Below, piece after piece: positions 12,901-27,900 of a DNA stretch of 64,000 nucleotides (its first letter is position 1; every line of letters starts with the position of its first letter). A program made the position numbers and the translations under genes. This DNA comes from Gordius sp. MW1 (taxonomy: Eukaryota > Nematomorpha > Gordioida > Gordea > Gordiidae). The stretch lies in NCBI GenBank assembly GCA_964036665.1, contig OZ038532.1, forward strand, positions 2,232,001 through 2,296,000. Direction: 5' to 3'. The notes below the pieces were generated by a model that worked only from the letters and a program-made list of their open reading frames with translations, was not told where the DNA came from and searched no databases.

Positions 12901-15900
12901 CAATTAACCAACATTTTGGTCTCTCGTCGGGTCAGACAAATTAGTTGTAAAGCAACGTATATAACATTAATTTGCAGGGAATTATTTAGCCAGTTTCGCA
13001 ATTTTCCGATATAAAGCAACAACCTAGACAAGTTACCAAAAGAAATTCATGCATAAGGTATTCAGTCGGGCTCAAAAACAAAAATGAAATTTGGGTTCGG
13101 GCGAGGTCGAAAAAAGTAAAGCCAATCAGCGGTAATTAGCTAGTCTATTTGCGAAAGCACAATAAAAGTCTTTTACAGAAGCATGAGTCCACAGCCATTA
13201 AAAACCCGTATAATAAGTTTCCACGGCAATCATTGAAAAATTACAAGTTGGACAAGCCATAAACTGCATAGCAGTTAATAAATTGACTAAAGATGGACAA
13301 GACGAGAAGGACATTATATTTTTCGTCGAAATTGAGCCCATAAATTGCATACAAATTAATAATACCTTAAATTGTTACACTTTTAATTGTCCGTCCGTCC
13401 TGTCCAACTTCTGAATTTTTAATAATTCCTGTTTGTAGAGACCTATGCTTCTGTAACTGACTTTTTAATCGTTAGACATCTCTGACCTCTAATGTAAAAA
13501 AATAAATGTATATGAACTTTGGTAAGTAAATGCAAGTGATCGATCTCATTGAGAACCCAGCTGATACTCCCATCACCACCACATATGCATATCCGGAAGG
13601 GTTCAAATTTTCGAAACAATTTCAATCTATGCCAAACAATAATAAAAATATATAATACCGTTTTTTGTAACTACGATGAAAGTAAAAAATGCTTAAAACA
13701 ATACCATTTTTACAGTTTGACGTTTTTAAGCCAAAAAACTGAAATAATAAATTAAAAGAATACCAAAAAAATTGAAAATTTCAAAGAAAAACTATTGAAG
13801 ACATGGACGTAGTTTAAAAAGTAGGCGATCGCAAAATTATAAGTCCTATTTTATATAACTTTCTGGCTACGCTTATATCTGAAACGAACAAAAAAAATCG
13901 ATGGCCATTGAAAACAAAACTATTTTTGCTAGAGATTATAAGGATTAGTGTTGTAAAAACGGCTGGATTTGTTTGGTCAACCTTTGGATTTAGTAGACTA
14001 AACCTAAACAGACCATAGGTTTTCTGACGTCTGTTTTTATTAATCGACCACTAGGCTTAGTGAAAATTAGAAAAACATACCAGGATCCACCGTTAATCTT
14101 AGTTGAACCAAATGTCGACCAAACAAAACCCAGCCGTTTTTACAACACTCTGGACGTTTTAAAGATCTCTTATATCAAACAATAGCTTTCTAAATGAGAA
14201 AAAAAATGAAAATTTAGTAAGAGTATATCTACCCAAAAGTTGGTCCGCCCTTTAACAAGTCAAAAACTTGTACGGGATTTAGATGCTGTTTGAAGCGTCT
14301 AAATATTTTAATTCCCTGCTTGTCCCCACTCTTGGAATTAACGAAAACGACCAAAGGGCTCATCCCTTTATATTCAGCGCTCTCGTGTTCAGACTCGATC
14401 GGCTCCAGGTTATGCAAGTATATCGGCTGCACAATACTCATCTTGTAGGCACCAAGAGTACATTTCTGTGGTAACACGTGACGACAATTGTTATGAGCCT
14501 ATAGTGGCAGTAAAAACATAAATTATTTCATAAAAATTGCCTTTAAAAGTAATGTCCTAATTATATATCGTATAGATCGATTATTCTGTATTTCTTCGAA
14601 TTTCGGATTGATGAAGTAGGTGGAGCATGGGCGTCGACAAAAGGGGCAAGGAGGGCGGCTGTCCCCTTCTAAATCCAAAAATTTGTGGAAATTTATTAAA
14701 AGTATGGTTGAATTTCCTGTGATTCCTCTCTAAATCATTATTGCCCCCCCCTCTAATTTCAATGCTAGCTACGCCCATGTCTACCTATCTGTCTGTCCGT
14801 CCTACCTAACTCAAGCTGGTGTCCTAATAATGCAAAAATCAGCCGTTTACCAATCTGCTATATTATTATAAGTCTAACCTTTAATATCACCCCATAAATG
14901 AAAAAGTGTCCTCTAAAAGGTTAATTTCACAATATAAACGATATCTGAAGTTTATCTTATTTTGATATTAAATTTTTAAAGTAAACATAACAATTATTAA
15001 TAATAATATTTGGATATATGTAATAAAAATTAAACAAAATTTAAATTATACCAAAGCCCTACACCACAAACACCTCCAATCTTGTAACCTTAATACGCTC
15101 CCACAATTTTTATCACATACGGTGCATTTCGAATGAACGGGTAAATTGCCTTCTATCCATTGGTGAGGCATTACCAAATTCTATAGGGATAAATTTTTTT
15201 TTTAAATATTTAACAAAAATAACGTAAAATTTTTTTAATATAACTGAACTTTGTGTAAAATTTACGAGAAGAATTTAAGTATTTATATATATTTTTTTTT
15301 TAAACATTTTGATTTAAAATTTAAATCCTTAGAACCCGAATGTAATTAATTATTTTAGACATTATAAACAAGTTTTTCCCAGGTTAAAAAATTTTAAAAT
15401 AACAAATAACCATTTAATTGCACTTTCCTTGATAGTAAGATAAAAATAATAAAAAATTTAGATATTCACAACTTTGAAATTGGCAAAACATAAAAAATAA
15501 TAAATATAAATTTTTCCAAATAATACATTTTCTTGATCTTCTATAATGTATTTTCTCATGGATCCTAACGTGGTCCACTTGCAATCATTTATTGCTTTAA
15601 CTGCACAGCGCTTATGACACTTGAATTTGCAAACTAATATTAATAAAAAAGGATATTCAAAAAATTATAGAATAACTTGAAATAAAATAATTTTAATAAA
15701 GAAAAAACAGATTTAAAAGTTTTAAAATAATTTAGCAAGTACGGCATATATTTAAAATTTTAAATTAATTGCTTGATATAAAATAAAAGAGTATTATATA
15801 TTATACCCGAATATATCTCATCTAAAATTTACTTTCATACAAGTTTTTTATGGGTGTTTTATATGAAAATTACAAAAAACGTATTTTTGAATGATACCAA

Positions 15901-18900
15901 AATTTCTTTTATCATGTAAGAAAAAGTTGGACGGGCATTAAAAATTAGATTTTTTATAGCAAATATTTTGTTTAATTTTACTGATCAACAAATAATGGAC
16001 CTATAAAATCAACCGGCAGCCTGTTTGCTGATTTTGGTGAGTTTTTACGGGGAACACATACATGTATATAATTTTTGTCTATGCGTCAAGTTTTTGAAAT
16101 ATTTGCTGTCAAAGTTACTAAAAACAGCTATTTTGCCTTTTTTTAAACATTAAAAACTCGTAAATTAATCGATAAAGTTTTGGTTTACTAAATTTGATTT
16201 ATAAATAAAGGGGCGAGGAATCCATTAAAAAATTCTTTTTACCCTAGCTCTTTACGCTCTGAAATATTTTCAAAATTAACTGATCTTTTTCCTTTTACTT
16301 TGACACATTGCCGCCTACTTAAGGTCGCCCTTCCTTCCCTTTGATACTAGGAATTGAGTGGGTGTTGTTATTTATCTCGGTTTTGTAAAAACGCTGGGTT
16401 TTGTTTGGTCGACTAAACATAAACAGACCAAAAAGTTTTGGTCTCCGTTTCATAGTCAACCTCTAGGCTTAGTCGAAATTTGAAAAACAGACCAGTAGAG
16501 ATCGAAGCTTTGACCTAAAAACCTGGTCTATTTAATCCACTAACAAAATAGCCACAAAAAAATCTTTGGCCTATTCATGTTTTAGTCGACCAAAACCAAT
16601 GCCCAGCCGTTTTTACAACACTACTTTTTAGACCATTAATAATGTTAAACGAATTTCGCCGAAAAGACAAATAAGACATTTTCTAACGAGGATCGACCCA
16701 CGATAGAATAGCAAAATATAGGAATGAAAAAGATGAAATTTTATGATTTTGGCACCGTTACTGGAATGGAAAGTCCATGTGGTTAAATAAACGATCTATA
16801 TTACATCATCATTGACACAATGATTAAGTAAGTATGAAAAAAACCTGTTATAAACATTAAAATTGCAGTGAAATATAAAATAAAAAATGTTAAATTATGA
16901 GAGGGATCCCAACATAAATTTTTTAATTGAAAGGGATTTTTTCTCCTTCGCTTGCTGATTTTTAACATCAAAATTTTAGCGAATTTTTTAAGCCGTGCTG
17001 ATGATGATTGAAAGTTATTTAATGTGGGGAAAACCCGACACTATAATAAAAAGCTTTTTTTGTCCCCCATTTGTCTTTTTATTCTATATAATGTTTTCGT
17101 TGGAATATTTTTACTTGTAGTGTTGGCAAACGGCTGGGTTTTGTTTGGTCGACCTTTGATTTAACTAAGCTAACGGTCGACTGTGGTCTGTTTTTTAAAT
17201 TTCGACTAAGCCTTGTGGTCGAATAAATATAAACAGACCAAAAAATCCTTGGTCTGTACATGTTTAGTCGACTAAAACCAAAAGTAGATTAAACAAAACC
17301 CAACCCTTTTTACAACACTAATGTACTGTTACAGAAAGGTGTAATTTTATAATAATTTTCTCGAATTTGATTTAAAATAAATGAGTTTAATACAAATTAG
17401 AAAATCACCACTTTAAAAAGGTCAAAATAAGCGATGATAGAAAATAATCTTGCAAGAAAATGTAAAATTTCTATTATTGTCATAGACTACATAGACTACT
17501 CATGCATGGGCGTAGCCAAGGGGGGGCAGGTAGGGGCGGCTGCCCCCCCCCCTCGAAATCCAAAATTTTGTCGAAAATTTATTAATATGACTAAAATCAC
17601 AAAAAAAGCTCATTTTTCCCGTCCCTAAATCATTATTGCCCCTCCCTAAACCATTTTTGCCCCCCTCTAATTCCAATGCAGGCTACGCCCATGTGCTCAT
17701 GTCATATGATAAAATGCCTAACATTAAATCAACGATTTCGAAATTAACTATTGCTCATTTCTTTCAGCATTGTTCCAAATTGTTAAAACATAAAAAAGTG
17801 AATTTACCTTCCTTATTAGTAAATAAATAAAAAATAATGTTAATATATAAATCTATATATATATAATGCAAATGACTTAATTGCTTTAATATCACATCAT
17901 CACAGTTTTTTAATATTTTAAAATGCTGTTTCTAATGTTCAATTCAATATTTTTCATTCGGTTAAAAAACACTTCAATTAACCAAAATTACTATAATTCG
18001 TATGTCCTCCCTCATTTGTGCAGATTTCAAAATGGCAGAAAAGTTATAAGTTGATGAGCATCTATCTAGTATATGGCTAGGGTATAGTAAAAAATCATTT
18101 AAATTTTTTTTAATTTAAGGCAATAAATAATCTTCCCAAAATTTTAGATTTTTATTATAAAAAAGTCGGACTGGATAGGACGGGACAGACAGGAAGACAT
18201 ATATTTTGTGCACATTTCAAAATGGCGGAAAAATTTTATAGTTATTTAAGGTTGGTGAACAATCTATCTACTCTATGGCTAGAGTATTGTAAAAAATTAG
18301 TTTAATTTTTTATTTGAGGCATAATTTTTTATTTGAGGCAACTAATAACCTAAAATTTTAGATTTTCACTAATAAAAAAATATTGGACAGGTCAGGACAG
18401 ACCAAAAAAAACACATATTTTATGCACATTTAAAAAGGGCGGAAAAATTGTATACATATTTAAAATTGATGAGCAATCTTATTGTAAAAATTCAGTTTAA
18501 TTTTATTATTTTGTGGCAATTGGCAAAATCCAACCCAAAATTTTAGATTTTCACTACTAAAAAAGTTGGACAGGACAGACAGACAGGACAGACATATATA
18601 TTTGCGAACTTTCACAGGAAAATCCGTGGAAAGTTACACCAGATAAGGCTTCTCGACAAACGTTACAGTAGGTTGGACGGGCATGAGAAGCAGCATACCA
18701 ACTATGTTGACCTGAGACGTCTATGTGTGATATTGGATCCTTTGCATACATAAAAAAAATTCATAATAAATTCAAAATTCTTTTATCAAAACTTTAGTTC
18801 ATTTAAAATTTAATTTTGTAAAATAGGCAAAATTTATTGATTTTTGTTAATATATAACAAAAATTAAAATGAAAAACCCTATTTTATAGTTCCTGTACAT

Positions 18901-21900
18901 AAAAATAATGGATTATGCCTTTTAATCAATCCATTGATTATAAAATAATATAGTTTTTTTTGCAAATTTTTATAAAAATTCAATAAAAAATTTTGAGATT
19001 AAAATTATTTAAAATTATTTTGAAAAACAATATTATATAGATAAAAATTACCAGTTTATCTAAAATATTACTTATTAACTTTTTTTCAAAAATTAGTCTT
19101 TTATTTGTCGTTTTTATTAAAATTTATCAAAAATAAATAAATCTTACGTCAATCATGGTATTTTTGTTGGAGGAAGATTTAATAGCTGTAATCCAAGATT
19201 CCATTTCTTTCCTACTCTCAGTCCCAATAACTATAGACTTGCTAGGCGTAATCAACTAAAAAACGAAAAATTCAAAATATTAAATCAATTTTCAAAAATA
19301 TATTAAATTAATAAATTAACGAGTTGGACATGACAGGACACTTTAGTTTTGGTCGAAAGTTAGCTTATAATTCCGTAATAAATTAAAAAATATCGGTTTT
19401 TACATAAGCATTTGGCACACCACCGCAATCATTAATATTATGCGTAATTTATTTTTAAGTAATTTAATTTAAATCTTAGATAAAAAAATACTTTTATTAA
19501 TTTTTTTATTAATTTATTCTTAATTAATTATAAAATATGTATTTTGTAAAGATGTAAATGTTTAAAAAAAACTTGATTCTCATTGGATATAGTAATATAA
19601 AATTTATGAATACTTAACGCAAAACTTTAAATAAATGAATAAATTAGGTTAATACAATATATAAATGCAAAAAATAAATAAATAATAGATGCAATACATA
19701 AATAAAAAAAGGAGAAAAAGACTAAAATAGTTTATTTAATACATAAAATTAGATTTTTAAAATAAAGGTCACTTTCCATATTCATGATTTTAAAAATGGA
19801 CCTTTTTTATGAAATAAAAATGGACCTTTTTTATGAAATAAAAATGGAAGTTTTAGTAAAAGTAATTTCCCATTGCATAAGTAAAACTCTAATTTATGCA
19901 TTAACCAAAATAATTTTGGTTGTCCGTCCGTCCGTCCTGTCCAACTAGTAATTTTTAAAATTACTGTGGAAACTTATACGGTTTTTTGTATAAATTATCG
20001 ATTATTTAATTATCATCATTAAGCCAATGTTAATAAAAAACGCCAACAAATATAATTTTTTTAATTTATAAATATTTTTTAAAGAGCTAAAAGGAAATAT
20101 TTATATTAACAAAGTGATGTGGATCCCTCCCTAGAGACATTATAATGTGAAAAAAACTGTGTTTTTTTCCAGGAACTGCAAATGTATGTATGGGGAATAA
20201 AAAATATTTTTTACAAAAGGCTATCGAAATATACATTAAATATAGGCACTACTTAATTTTGATTTTAACTTGTTATGTAAAAAATAAAATATTAATTTTT
20301 ATGCTTATATAATTGCATACGCATAGCTATAAGTATATATAGCTTTTAATGTCATTTAATGTTGTAAAAACTACTGGGTTTCATATGGTAGACCTTTAAT
20401 TTTAGTAGATTAAACATAAACGGACTAAAGTTTGGTCTGTTTTTTTTCATCGACCTCTCAGCTTGGTCGAAATTTGAAAAACAGTCTTAGTTCATTGAAT
20501 TATTTACTTATTTTATTTTTAAAGTTCTATTCTAATAGCTACTATGTATATTTATAAATACGTGTTTATATTTACATTTTCGATCAAAAAATTATTATAG
20601 ACGTTTAAAAACTATTAATTTACAATTACATAATTTTATTTTGAGTTGGGTTTATTTATATCATTTATTTTCAAATGGTTAGTTGGCTTGTATTTAATTT
20701 GGGCCGGGTTCGGATTGTCCGATCAGGCCCTAACCTGAGGTCCAATTGTTTTAGGCAACCCGTACACGCTCTATATATTTCTAATAAATTTCTAAACCCC
20801 CCCCCCCCAAAAAAAAAAATAATTTAATTAGCATTCAAATTCGAAACTACAATAACAGAATGAGTTTAAACGGCTAAAAAAAAATAATAATAATAATAAT
20901 AGCAATTAAATTTTACGACACAATTTGATGACGATTTCTAAAAAGTCAGGTTGTCAAACTAATTAATTCCACCTACGCATTCATTGAAGCCATATAACGT
21001 TAAAATTTTGCTTCTAAATAATTGTAATTTAGGGGTAATATAGATTTAAAAGCAAATTTTTTCCTTTTACTAATATTCACGTAGGTTTTACTTGGAATAG
21101 GATAAAAAACGGATCAAAATTAAGCATAAATGTTTTTATTTCCATGCAAAAAATGGAATTTAAAGGATTCAATGCATGACCTAGAGAATTTATTAATCAA
21201 AAAATTATTTCGAAAATATATAAAAATTAAAAATAAAAAAATTCTTTAAAATATATTTTTTTTAATTGACCTTAATATAATTACACGGATTTCTTAAATT
21301 ACAAGTGAAGCTAAACATATAATTTAAAATAAATCGCATTTTTCTCATTATAGGGATGCCAAAACTCCGCCTCTAACATAACAATATTTAGATGGAAAAA
21401 TTAAAGTAAAATATGGAAAAAATATTAAACAATTATTTTATCCTAAAATATCTATAAAAATTAAAAATCTAAGAAAAAACAAATAAAGTAAATCAAATGT
21501 ATGCGCAACTTACTGTAAAACTATTTTTCAAATTCTTCGTTCCAGACTCGGCTAAACTGCAATGTCGCAAATCAATCTCGTCAAATATCACAGACTAACA
21601 AAAGAAGATCAATAGATTTATTTGAAAAGAATAAAAAATTGTATTTTTTATTTTTTTTTGTGTTAATTTTCACACTTTAAAAAATGTATCGAGAATTTTT
21701 TTGATATGGGAAACTTGAAAAAAAATAAAATAACTTATGCTATGAGAAGGAAATAAAAGCAACGCACAACACATCTCATGTTAAGAGTGTCATAATATCA
21801 TGTCCAAACACACCCCAATCGATAATATATTAATGCAGATGAAGATAATGCGAACGCTTATTAATGCTAAATAAGTTTATCAATTTAGCGGCCATTGTGA

Positions 21901-24900
21901 AATGTGCACAATCATGGGCGTAGCCAGGTTTTGGATTGGGGGGGGGGGGCAAAACATAATTTTTTTTTAATTTTTCAAAGGTTTTGCATTGAAATTTTTT
22001 TTTGTGATTTAGTGGGGGGGGGGTATATTGTGATCATTTTTATGGATTAAAAAATTTTTAAAAAATATTAAACAAATACCATAATGTGCACAATTAATCA
22101 AAGTAAAAAATTAAAATTAGGTGGTAAAACAATTTTTTTATGATTCTAACGCCATCTTCAAATATATTTAGTATAGCTCTCTTATTTTAATTTAAAATCA
22201 ATAATAGTTGTTTTTCCAATGCAACTTAACCTTAAGTTTTAGCATAATGAGGTGCATATTTTAAAATGGCGAATATATCTGGTACACAATTCGCTACTAT
22301 GATACTTATAATAATTTACTGAAAATGTGTCTCTCTGAAACAAAATTTTTCCTTTTATTAGACAAAAATTACTGAATTTCTCAATTTTTTTAATCATTTA
22401 GTAATCAAGACTAGATAGAGTGCTCATCAACTTTAAATAAATGTACCATTTATCCGCCATTGTGAAATGTGCACAAATAAAAAAATGACATATATAGATT
22501 TTAGTAATTTTGGTTGGTTAGAGTGCCTTTAACGTAATGTAAAATATCGAACTAGTTATTCATTAAAAATATCATTTACAAAATTCGTAAAAATACTGTG
22601 ATGTGATATTAAAGCAATTTATTAATAAACAATCTTTTTTATTTATTAACTAATGAGAAAGGTAAATTCACTATTTCTGTTTTAACCATAGCAGGCGCGT
22701 AACCAGGATTTTCTCCGGGGGGGGGGAAATTTTAAAAAAATTTTGTAACATTTTTATTTCAACATTAAAATTATAAAATCTGGTATAAAACATAAAGAAA
22801 GTCAAATTACAAATAATTAACTTGGTCAGTTAAGTTGCACAACTATATAAACTTAAAACTTTAGATCTAAATATTTTTTTTTCATGAAAAATCGGGGGGG
22901 GGGGGGAATTTCCCGTTCCCCTCCCCCCCCCCATATTACGCCACTGCCATAGACTTAGTTTTAACAATAGGGTACACTGCAGAAAGACATGAGAGATAGT
23001 TAAATTGAAAATGGTGGATATAAGGGTACACATTTTACCATATGGAAACATATGACGTGAGCAGGCTATGTAGTCTATGCTAGCAATGGACATTGCTTAA
23101 GTGAGTCCAATATAATTTCCAATAAAATTTATTGTTTTAATTCTACAAATTCTATTGAAAGTTCCTGTAACTTTTGATATCAATGTATTTATTGATTTTT
23201 AAAAACGCAAATCACAAGATTTTTCAAACAAGCTTAATCAATAAATTAATGAATTTAGTTTGAATTCGATTTTAGAAAGGTCAAAGCATAGACTGCATAA
23301 ATACATAGACTGCTCATGTCATATGGTGTAAAATGTGAACCTTTAAATCAACCATTTTAAATTTTACTATCTCCCATGTCTTTATGCAGTGTACCCCGTT
23401 GTTAAAACAGAAAAAATGACCCGTAATTATAAATGATTAAATAAAATGCAGATTGCACTAAATTGCCTTAACATCACATCATTATCTAGTATTTTAATTT
23501 TTATTTTTAAGAATTTCGTAAATGATATATATTTTTTAAAATGCTGTTTTTAATGTTTAATTACTTTAATATTTTTATTACCTTTTAAAATCACTTAAAT
23601 GTCTTTCCCTTATTTGTGCACATTTCAAAATGGCGAAAAAATGGTACACTTGTTTACAGTTGATGGGCAGTCAATCTAGTCTATAAGTCCGAGACAATGC
23701 TCTAAATTTTTAAAGCATTTAACCAACAAAATTATAATTTGAAACAGAAAAAAGTAATAAAAAGGTATGCAATAAAATGATAAAAAAACATATTACTTTA
23801 TCTGTTTTCGCGTAATATAACTTGCCAGGGTATAGTAGGAAATACCTTTTTTGAGAACGCTAAATAAAATATATAAATAAATTTAAAAAAAATTTATGTT
23901 CAAAATTTGGGATTTTTTTAATAGCTAATTATATATTTTTGGGAAAGGATAAATATTCTGACGTATTTATGGCGACGGAAGATATATTATTTGGGTTGAG
24001 TCATGACATTAAAAAATTACAATTTTCGAAACGTAAAAACCAATCAATAACTCTAATCAATATCGATAATATTACTAGTAGGATACCAAGTAGAAACACC
24101 TTTTATCGATATACTAAATTAATACATTTGACATAATTAATTGCTATGCAATTTATGTTTTATTGAGATATTAAAATGCTTAATTATAATTTTGATACCT
24201 AATGCATAATTATTTTAAGTGTAAAAAATTTTGTTTTTAGATAAATTAAGCAAATTTAGTTTTAAAATTTTTTAAATCATTGCTAAATGCTAAATTTTAT
24301 TATTAAATTACTAAGTTTTTTACTTATCTGCTGAGTTTTTTTAAGATTATATACCAAGTTTTTAAATAAATTATGCTAAGTTTTTAAATTATTAGCTAAG
24401 TTTTTAAATTTTTAAAAAAATGATTCTAAAAAGTGGAAAAAATGGACAATTTAATCGAGATCATATAGAACCCGAATGGAAAAGCTTCTAAAATTTCATA
24501 CAAATATTAATAATTTACAAGTATTTAAAAATTCAATTCCAATTTTTTAAAAATATTATAAAAACTACCTGGAATGAGTTGGATGATTGTTTCATAAGAT
24601 AGCCTTCTTTAATGCATTTCTGTACGATCAAAAAAACAGAAAAATTATAAAAATATCTATTATTACTTAATAAATTTTAAAAAAAAAATTTTACATGGCA
24701 AAAAAAGTTTGAAATTCAAAGTAAAACAAACGAAAAAACGTAATGTGAAAGGGTAAGAGTAAAACTTTTGCTATATTAAAGTAAAAATTTTTTTAATCTC
24801 TTACCATAAGTAATTTGATAGCAGTAAAAATGAGCAAATTTATGTACAGTAGTTGTTTCTATGATGCGCAAAAGGGTCAAGCGCGAAATAACTAATAATA

Positions 24901-27900
24901 ATCTGGAAATTATTATTGATTGGCATAGATGTGGATATAATAGCCGAGGGATAAATAGGTAGGGGTATCTGCCCCCCCCCTCTCCCCTTTAATGAAAAAT
25001 CATAAATGTTATGTAATATTAATAAAAATTAAGGATTTAAATTTTAAATATAAATCCCAATTTTGACTCCTTTAACCATGCTTATAGCAGTGCTGTAAAA
25101 ACGGCTGGGTTTTGTTTGGTCGAGCTTTGGTTCAACTAAGACTAATCGACTAAAAAAATAGACCAAAAACCATTGGTCCGTTCATGTTAAGTCGCTATAA
25201 TCATAGGTCGACCAGCCGTTTTTACAACACTATTTAACGTGGGCGTAGCCAAGGGGGGTAGGGAGGGGTAGCTGCCCCCCTCTAAATCTAAAAATTTGCC
25301 TCCCTTTATCATTATTGCCCCCCCCCCTTTAATTCCAAAGCTGGCTACGCCCGTGCTAGTTAATGCCAATTTAATAGTGATATAACAAAATTCTTTACAG
25401 AAACAGAAAGAAATAATGCCTCGTACTTGATAGTTCATTAACTTGCCATATTGTTATTGCTCTATTTGATTTGAATATGGCTCTGATTATAGGGATTGTG
25501 GAGAAGCGTATACAAAAATAATCGATAAAAAATTTTCACGCCCCCCCCAGCTAGTTTTTGCTAAATTTTTATTAATTATTATTTTTTATGTTTTTTTTAT
25601 TTCCAAATCATTACAAAAAATACATAGTAAAAGGGAAATTTATGAGCAGGCATAGGTGGAAATTGTAGTGGATTTTAGAATTTTCATACTGATTTTCTGC
25701 TTAATATAAAAATTTTTGGTGTGTATTTGAGGCTTTAAAGTCTAAAAGTTGCTGATAAAGGATGTTATTTAAATGCGCAGTAATCAATTTTGACAACTTT
25801 AAATATCCTACTTGTAACAACTTTGTGACACCCTATCCCACTAATTTTCGTTTTAAGAGTTTATTTAGCTCTAAGAACGACAATTAATTATGACATCTGT
25901 AAGCAAAACAGACAAAAAGAATTTCTGCCTTTTTTCTTGGTCGAACACTCATGGTCGACTATAACCCTTGTCTTATTCCCTTATAGGTAACACTTAGGAC
26001 ATCTATGAATTGATATCGCTGGTCCAAATCTCGCTTAAATATTAATTTTATTTTGAAATTAAATTTCAGTTAATGAGCAAAAATTTACTGAGCAAATGAA
26101 TTAATTACTGAGCAAATAATTAAATTACTGAACATTAAATTATTTTTTAAGCTTTTGAATATTTTACTGAGCCCTAAATTATTCTACTCAGCAATTGAAT
26201 ATTCTACTGAGCAAATATTAAATTAGATACAAAGCACAATATTTGTTCTCCCAAAAAATGGGCTACTTCCGGTTTGTAACTAGTGGCCATTGAGACAATT
26301 TTCCACTTTCCTTCTCTCCGTAGAGAAGATAAATTTGGGGTGGGTTTTGTTTCGTCGACTTTTGGTTTTAGTCGTCTATACATGAACAGACCAAAGTTTT
26401 TAGGGTCTGTTAGTCGAAATTAAAAAAACAGACCAGTGTCGACCGTTATTCTTAGTTGAATTAAAGGTCGACCAAACAAAACAGAGCCGTTTTTACGATA
26501 CTATTTGGTAAAGCTGTTGTCCGCCAAAAATTTGTTTATGTTTTAGTTAGATAATAATGATATATATACTTATTAGTTGTAACAACATATTTTTAATTCG
26601 TTTTATGTTTACGAATAAAACTATTTTTAAAAAAACACGGTAATTAAGTCTTAAAAAAATCTAAGATATTGTTAAATTTATAAATTATTTGGATATCTTA
26701 TTAGTATTTAATTACCATAAAAATTATCACGGGCGTAGCCAGCATTGGAATTAGAGGGGGGCAATATTGATTGAGGGGGGGGGGAGGCAAAATGATCATT
26801 TTTTGAAATTTTAGCCAAAATTTCTAAAATTTTCCACAAAATTTTTGGATTTAGAGGGGGCAGCCGCCCCTCCCTGCCCCCCCCCCCCTTGGCTACGTTC
26901 ATGAAAAATAATAAGGAATGTGATACTCTGTCAATTTAAAAATACATTTCAAACTTTCTCGTAGTAAGGTTTTGGTAATGGAACATGGCTTCAGCTAGTG
27001 TTGTAAACGGCTAGGTTTTGTTTGGTCGACCATTGGTATTAGTGGACTTAACATATTATGCGACTAAAACCACAAAATCCAATTTTTTTTACTACATGGT
27101 CCAGCTAAAGCTTAAAAACTTTGTCAAAAAAATAAATTTATGGGGAAACCTTCTCCGCCCGACTAATTCCCAATATCTTTTTTAGCGCGTATATCGACGA
27201 TAAACCTCGATATTTTTAGTTTTGGAGATAATAATCTTGATCGGGGTATTATGGATTCAACCCGTTATAATTATAGATATTACATACAGACAGACAGACA
27301 GGAGCACATGTGCGTAAACTAGCTAATTTACGCTAACTTTGAAAAGGCAACCCCCCTGGCAGTGGCATGCCATATGGTTAGCTATCAAATTTAGATACTT
27401 TTCTTGCATATAAAATAATTTTTACACGAGAAACAACATGTGCCCCCCTACTCAGGATTCTAGAGGAAGGTGGGGGGCGTCTGCCCCTTTTTGCCCCTCC
27501 CCCCCCCCCCCCGGCTAAGCCCATAGAGAGTTTTAGTATTTTAGTAGATTTAAGAAATTTGGGAAATATCGGGGTAAATCATACGTTGTATACTACCGAG
27601 CAATAGCTAGTAATTGGAATATACTAACAAATGCCACTTTTCATAGACTACAACAACTGCTATTAAAAGGGGGGAGGGCCGGCTTCCTTAAATTTAATTT
27701 TGATCATAAAAATATCGCTACCAGAGACCAAAAAAGCCAGGCCTGCTGGCCGAAATTGCCTGGGCCGGCCAATTACCTCTAGAATTTTGGGTGCGGGCAT
27801 AATATTCTAAATGTCTTAGGAGGGCTTGTCTTAATATCGGATTTAGATTCAAATGGCGCGAATTTAACTTTGTCTAAATATCCCATTCAGTTTTATGAGT

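Noticed and set aside
23939-24136. 65-residue plus-strand ORF
   Set aside because: Lies in a kinase intron; no recognised motif or supporting splice context.
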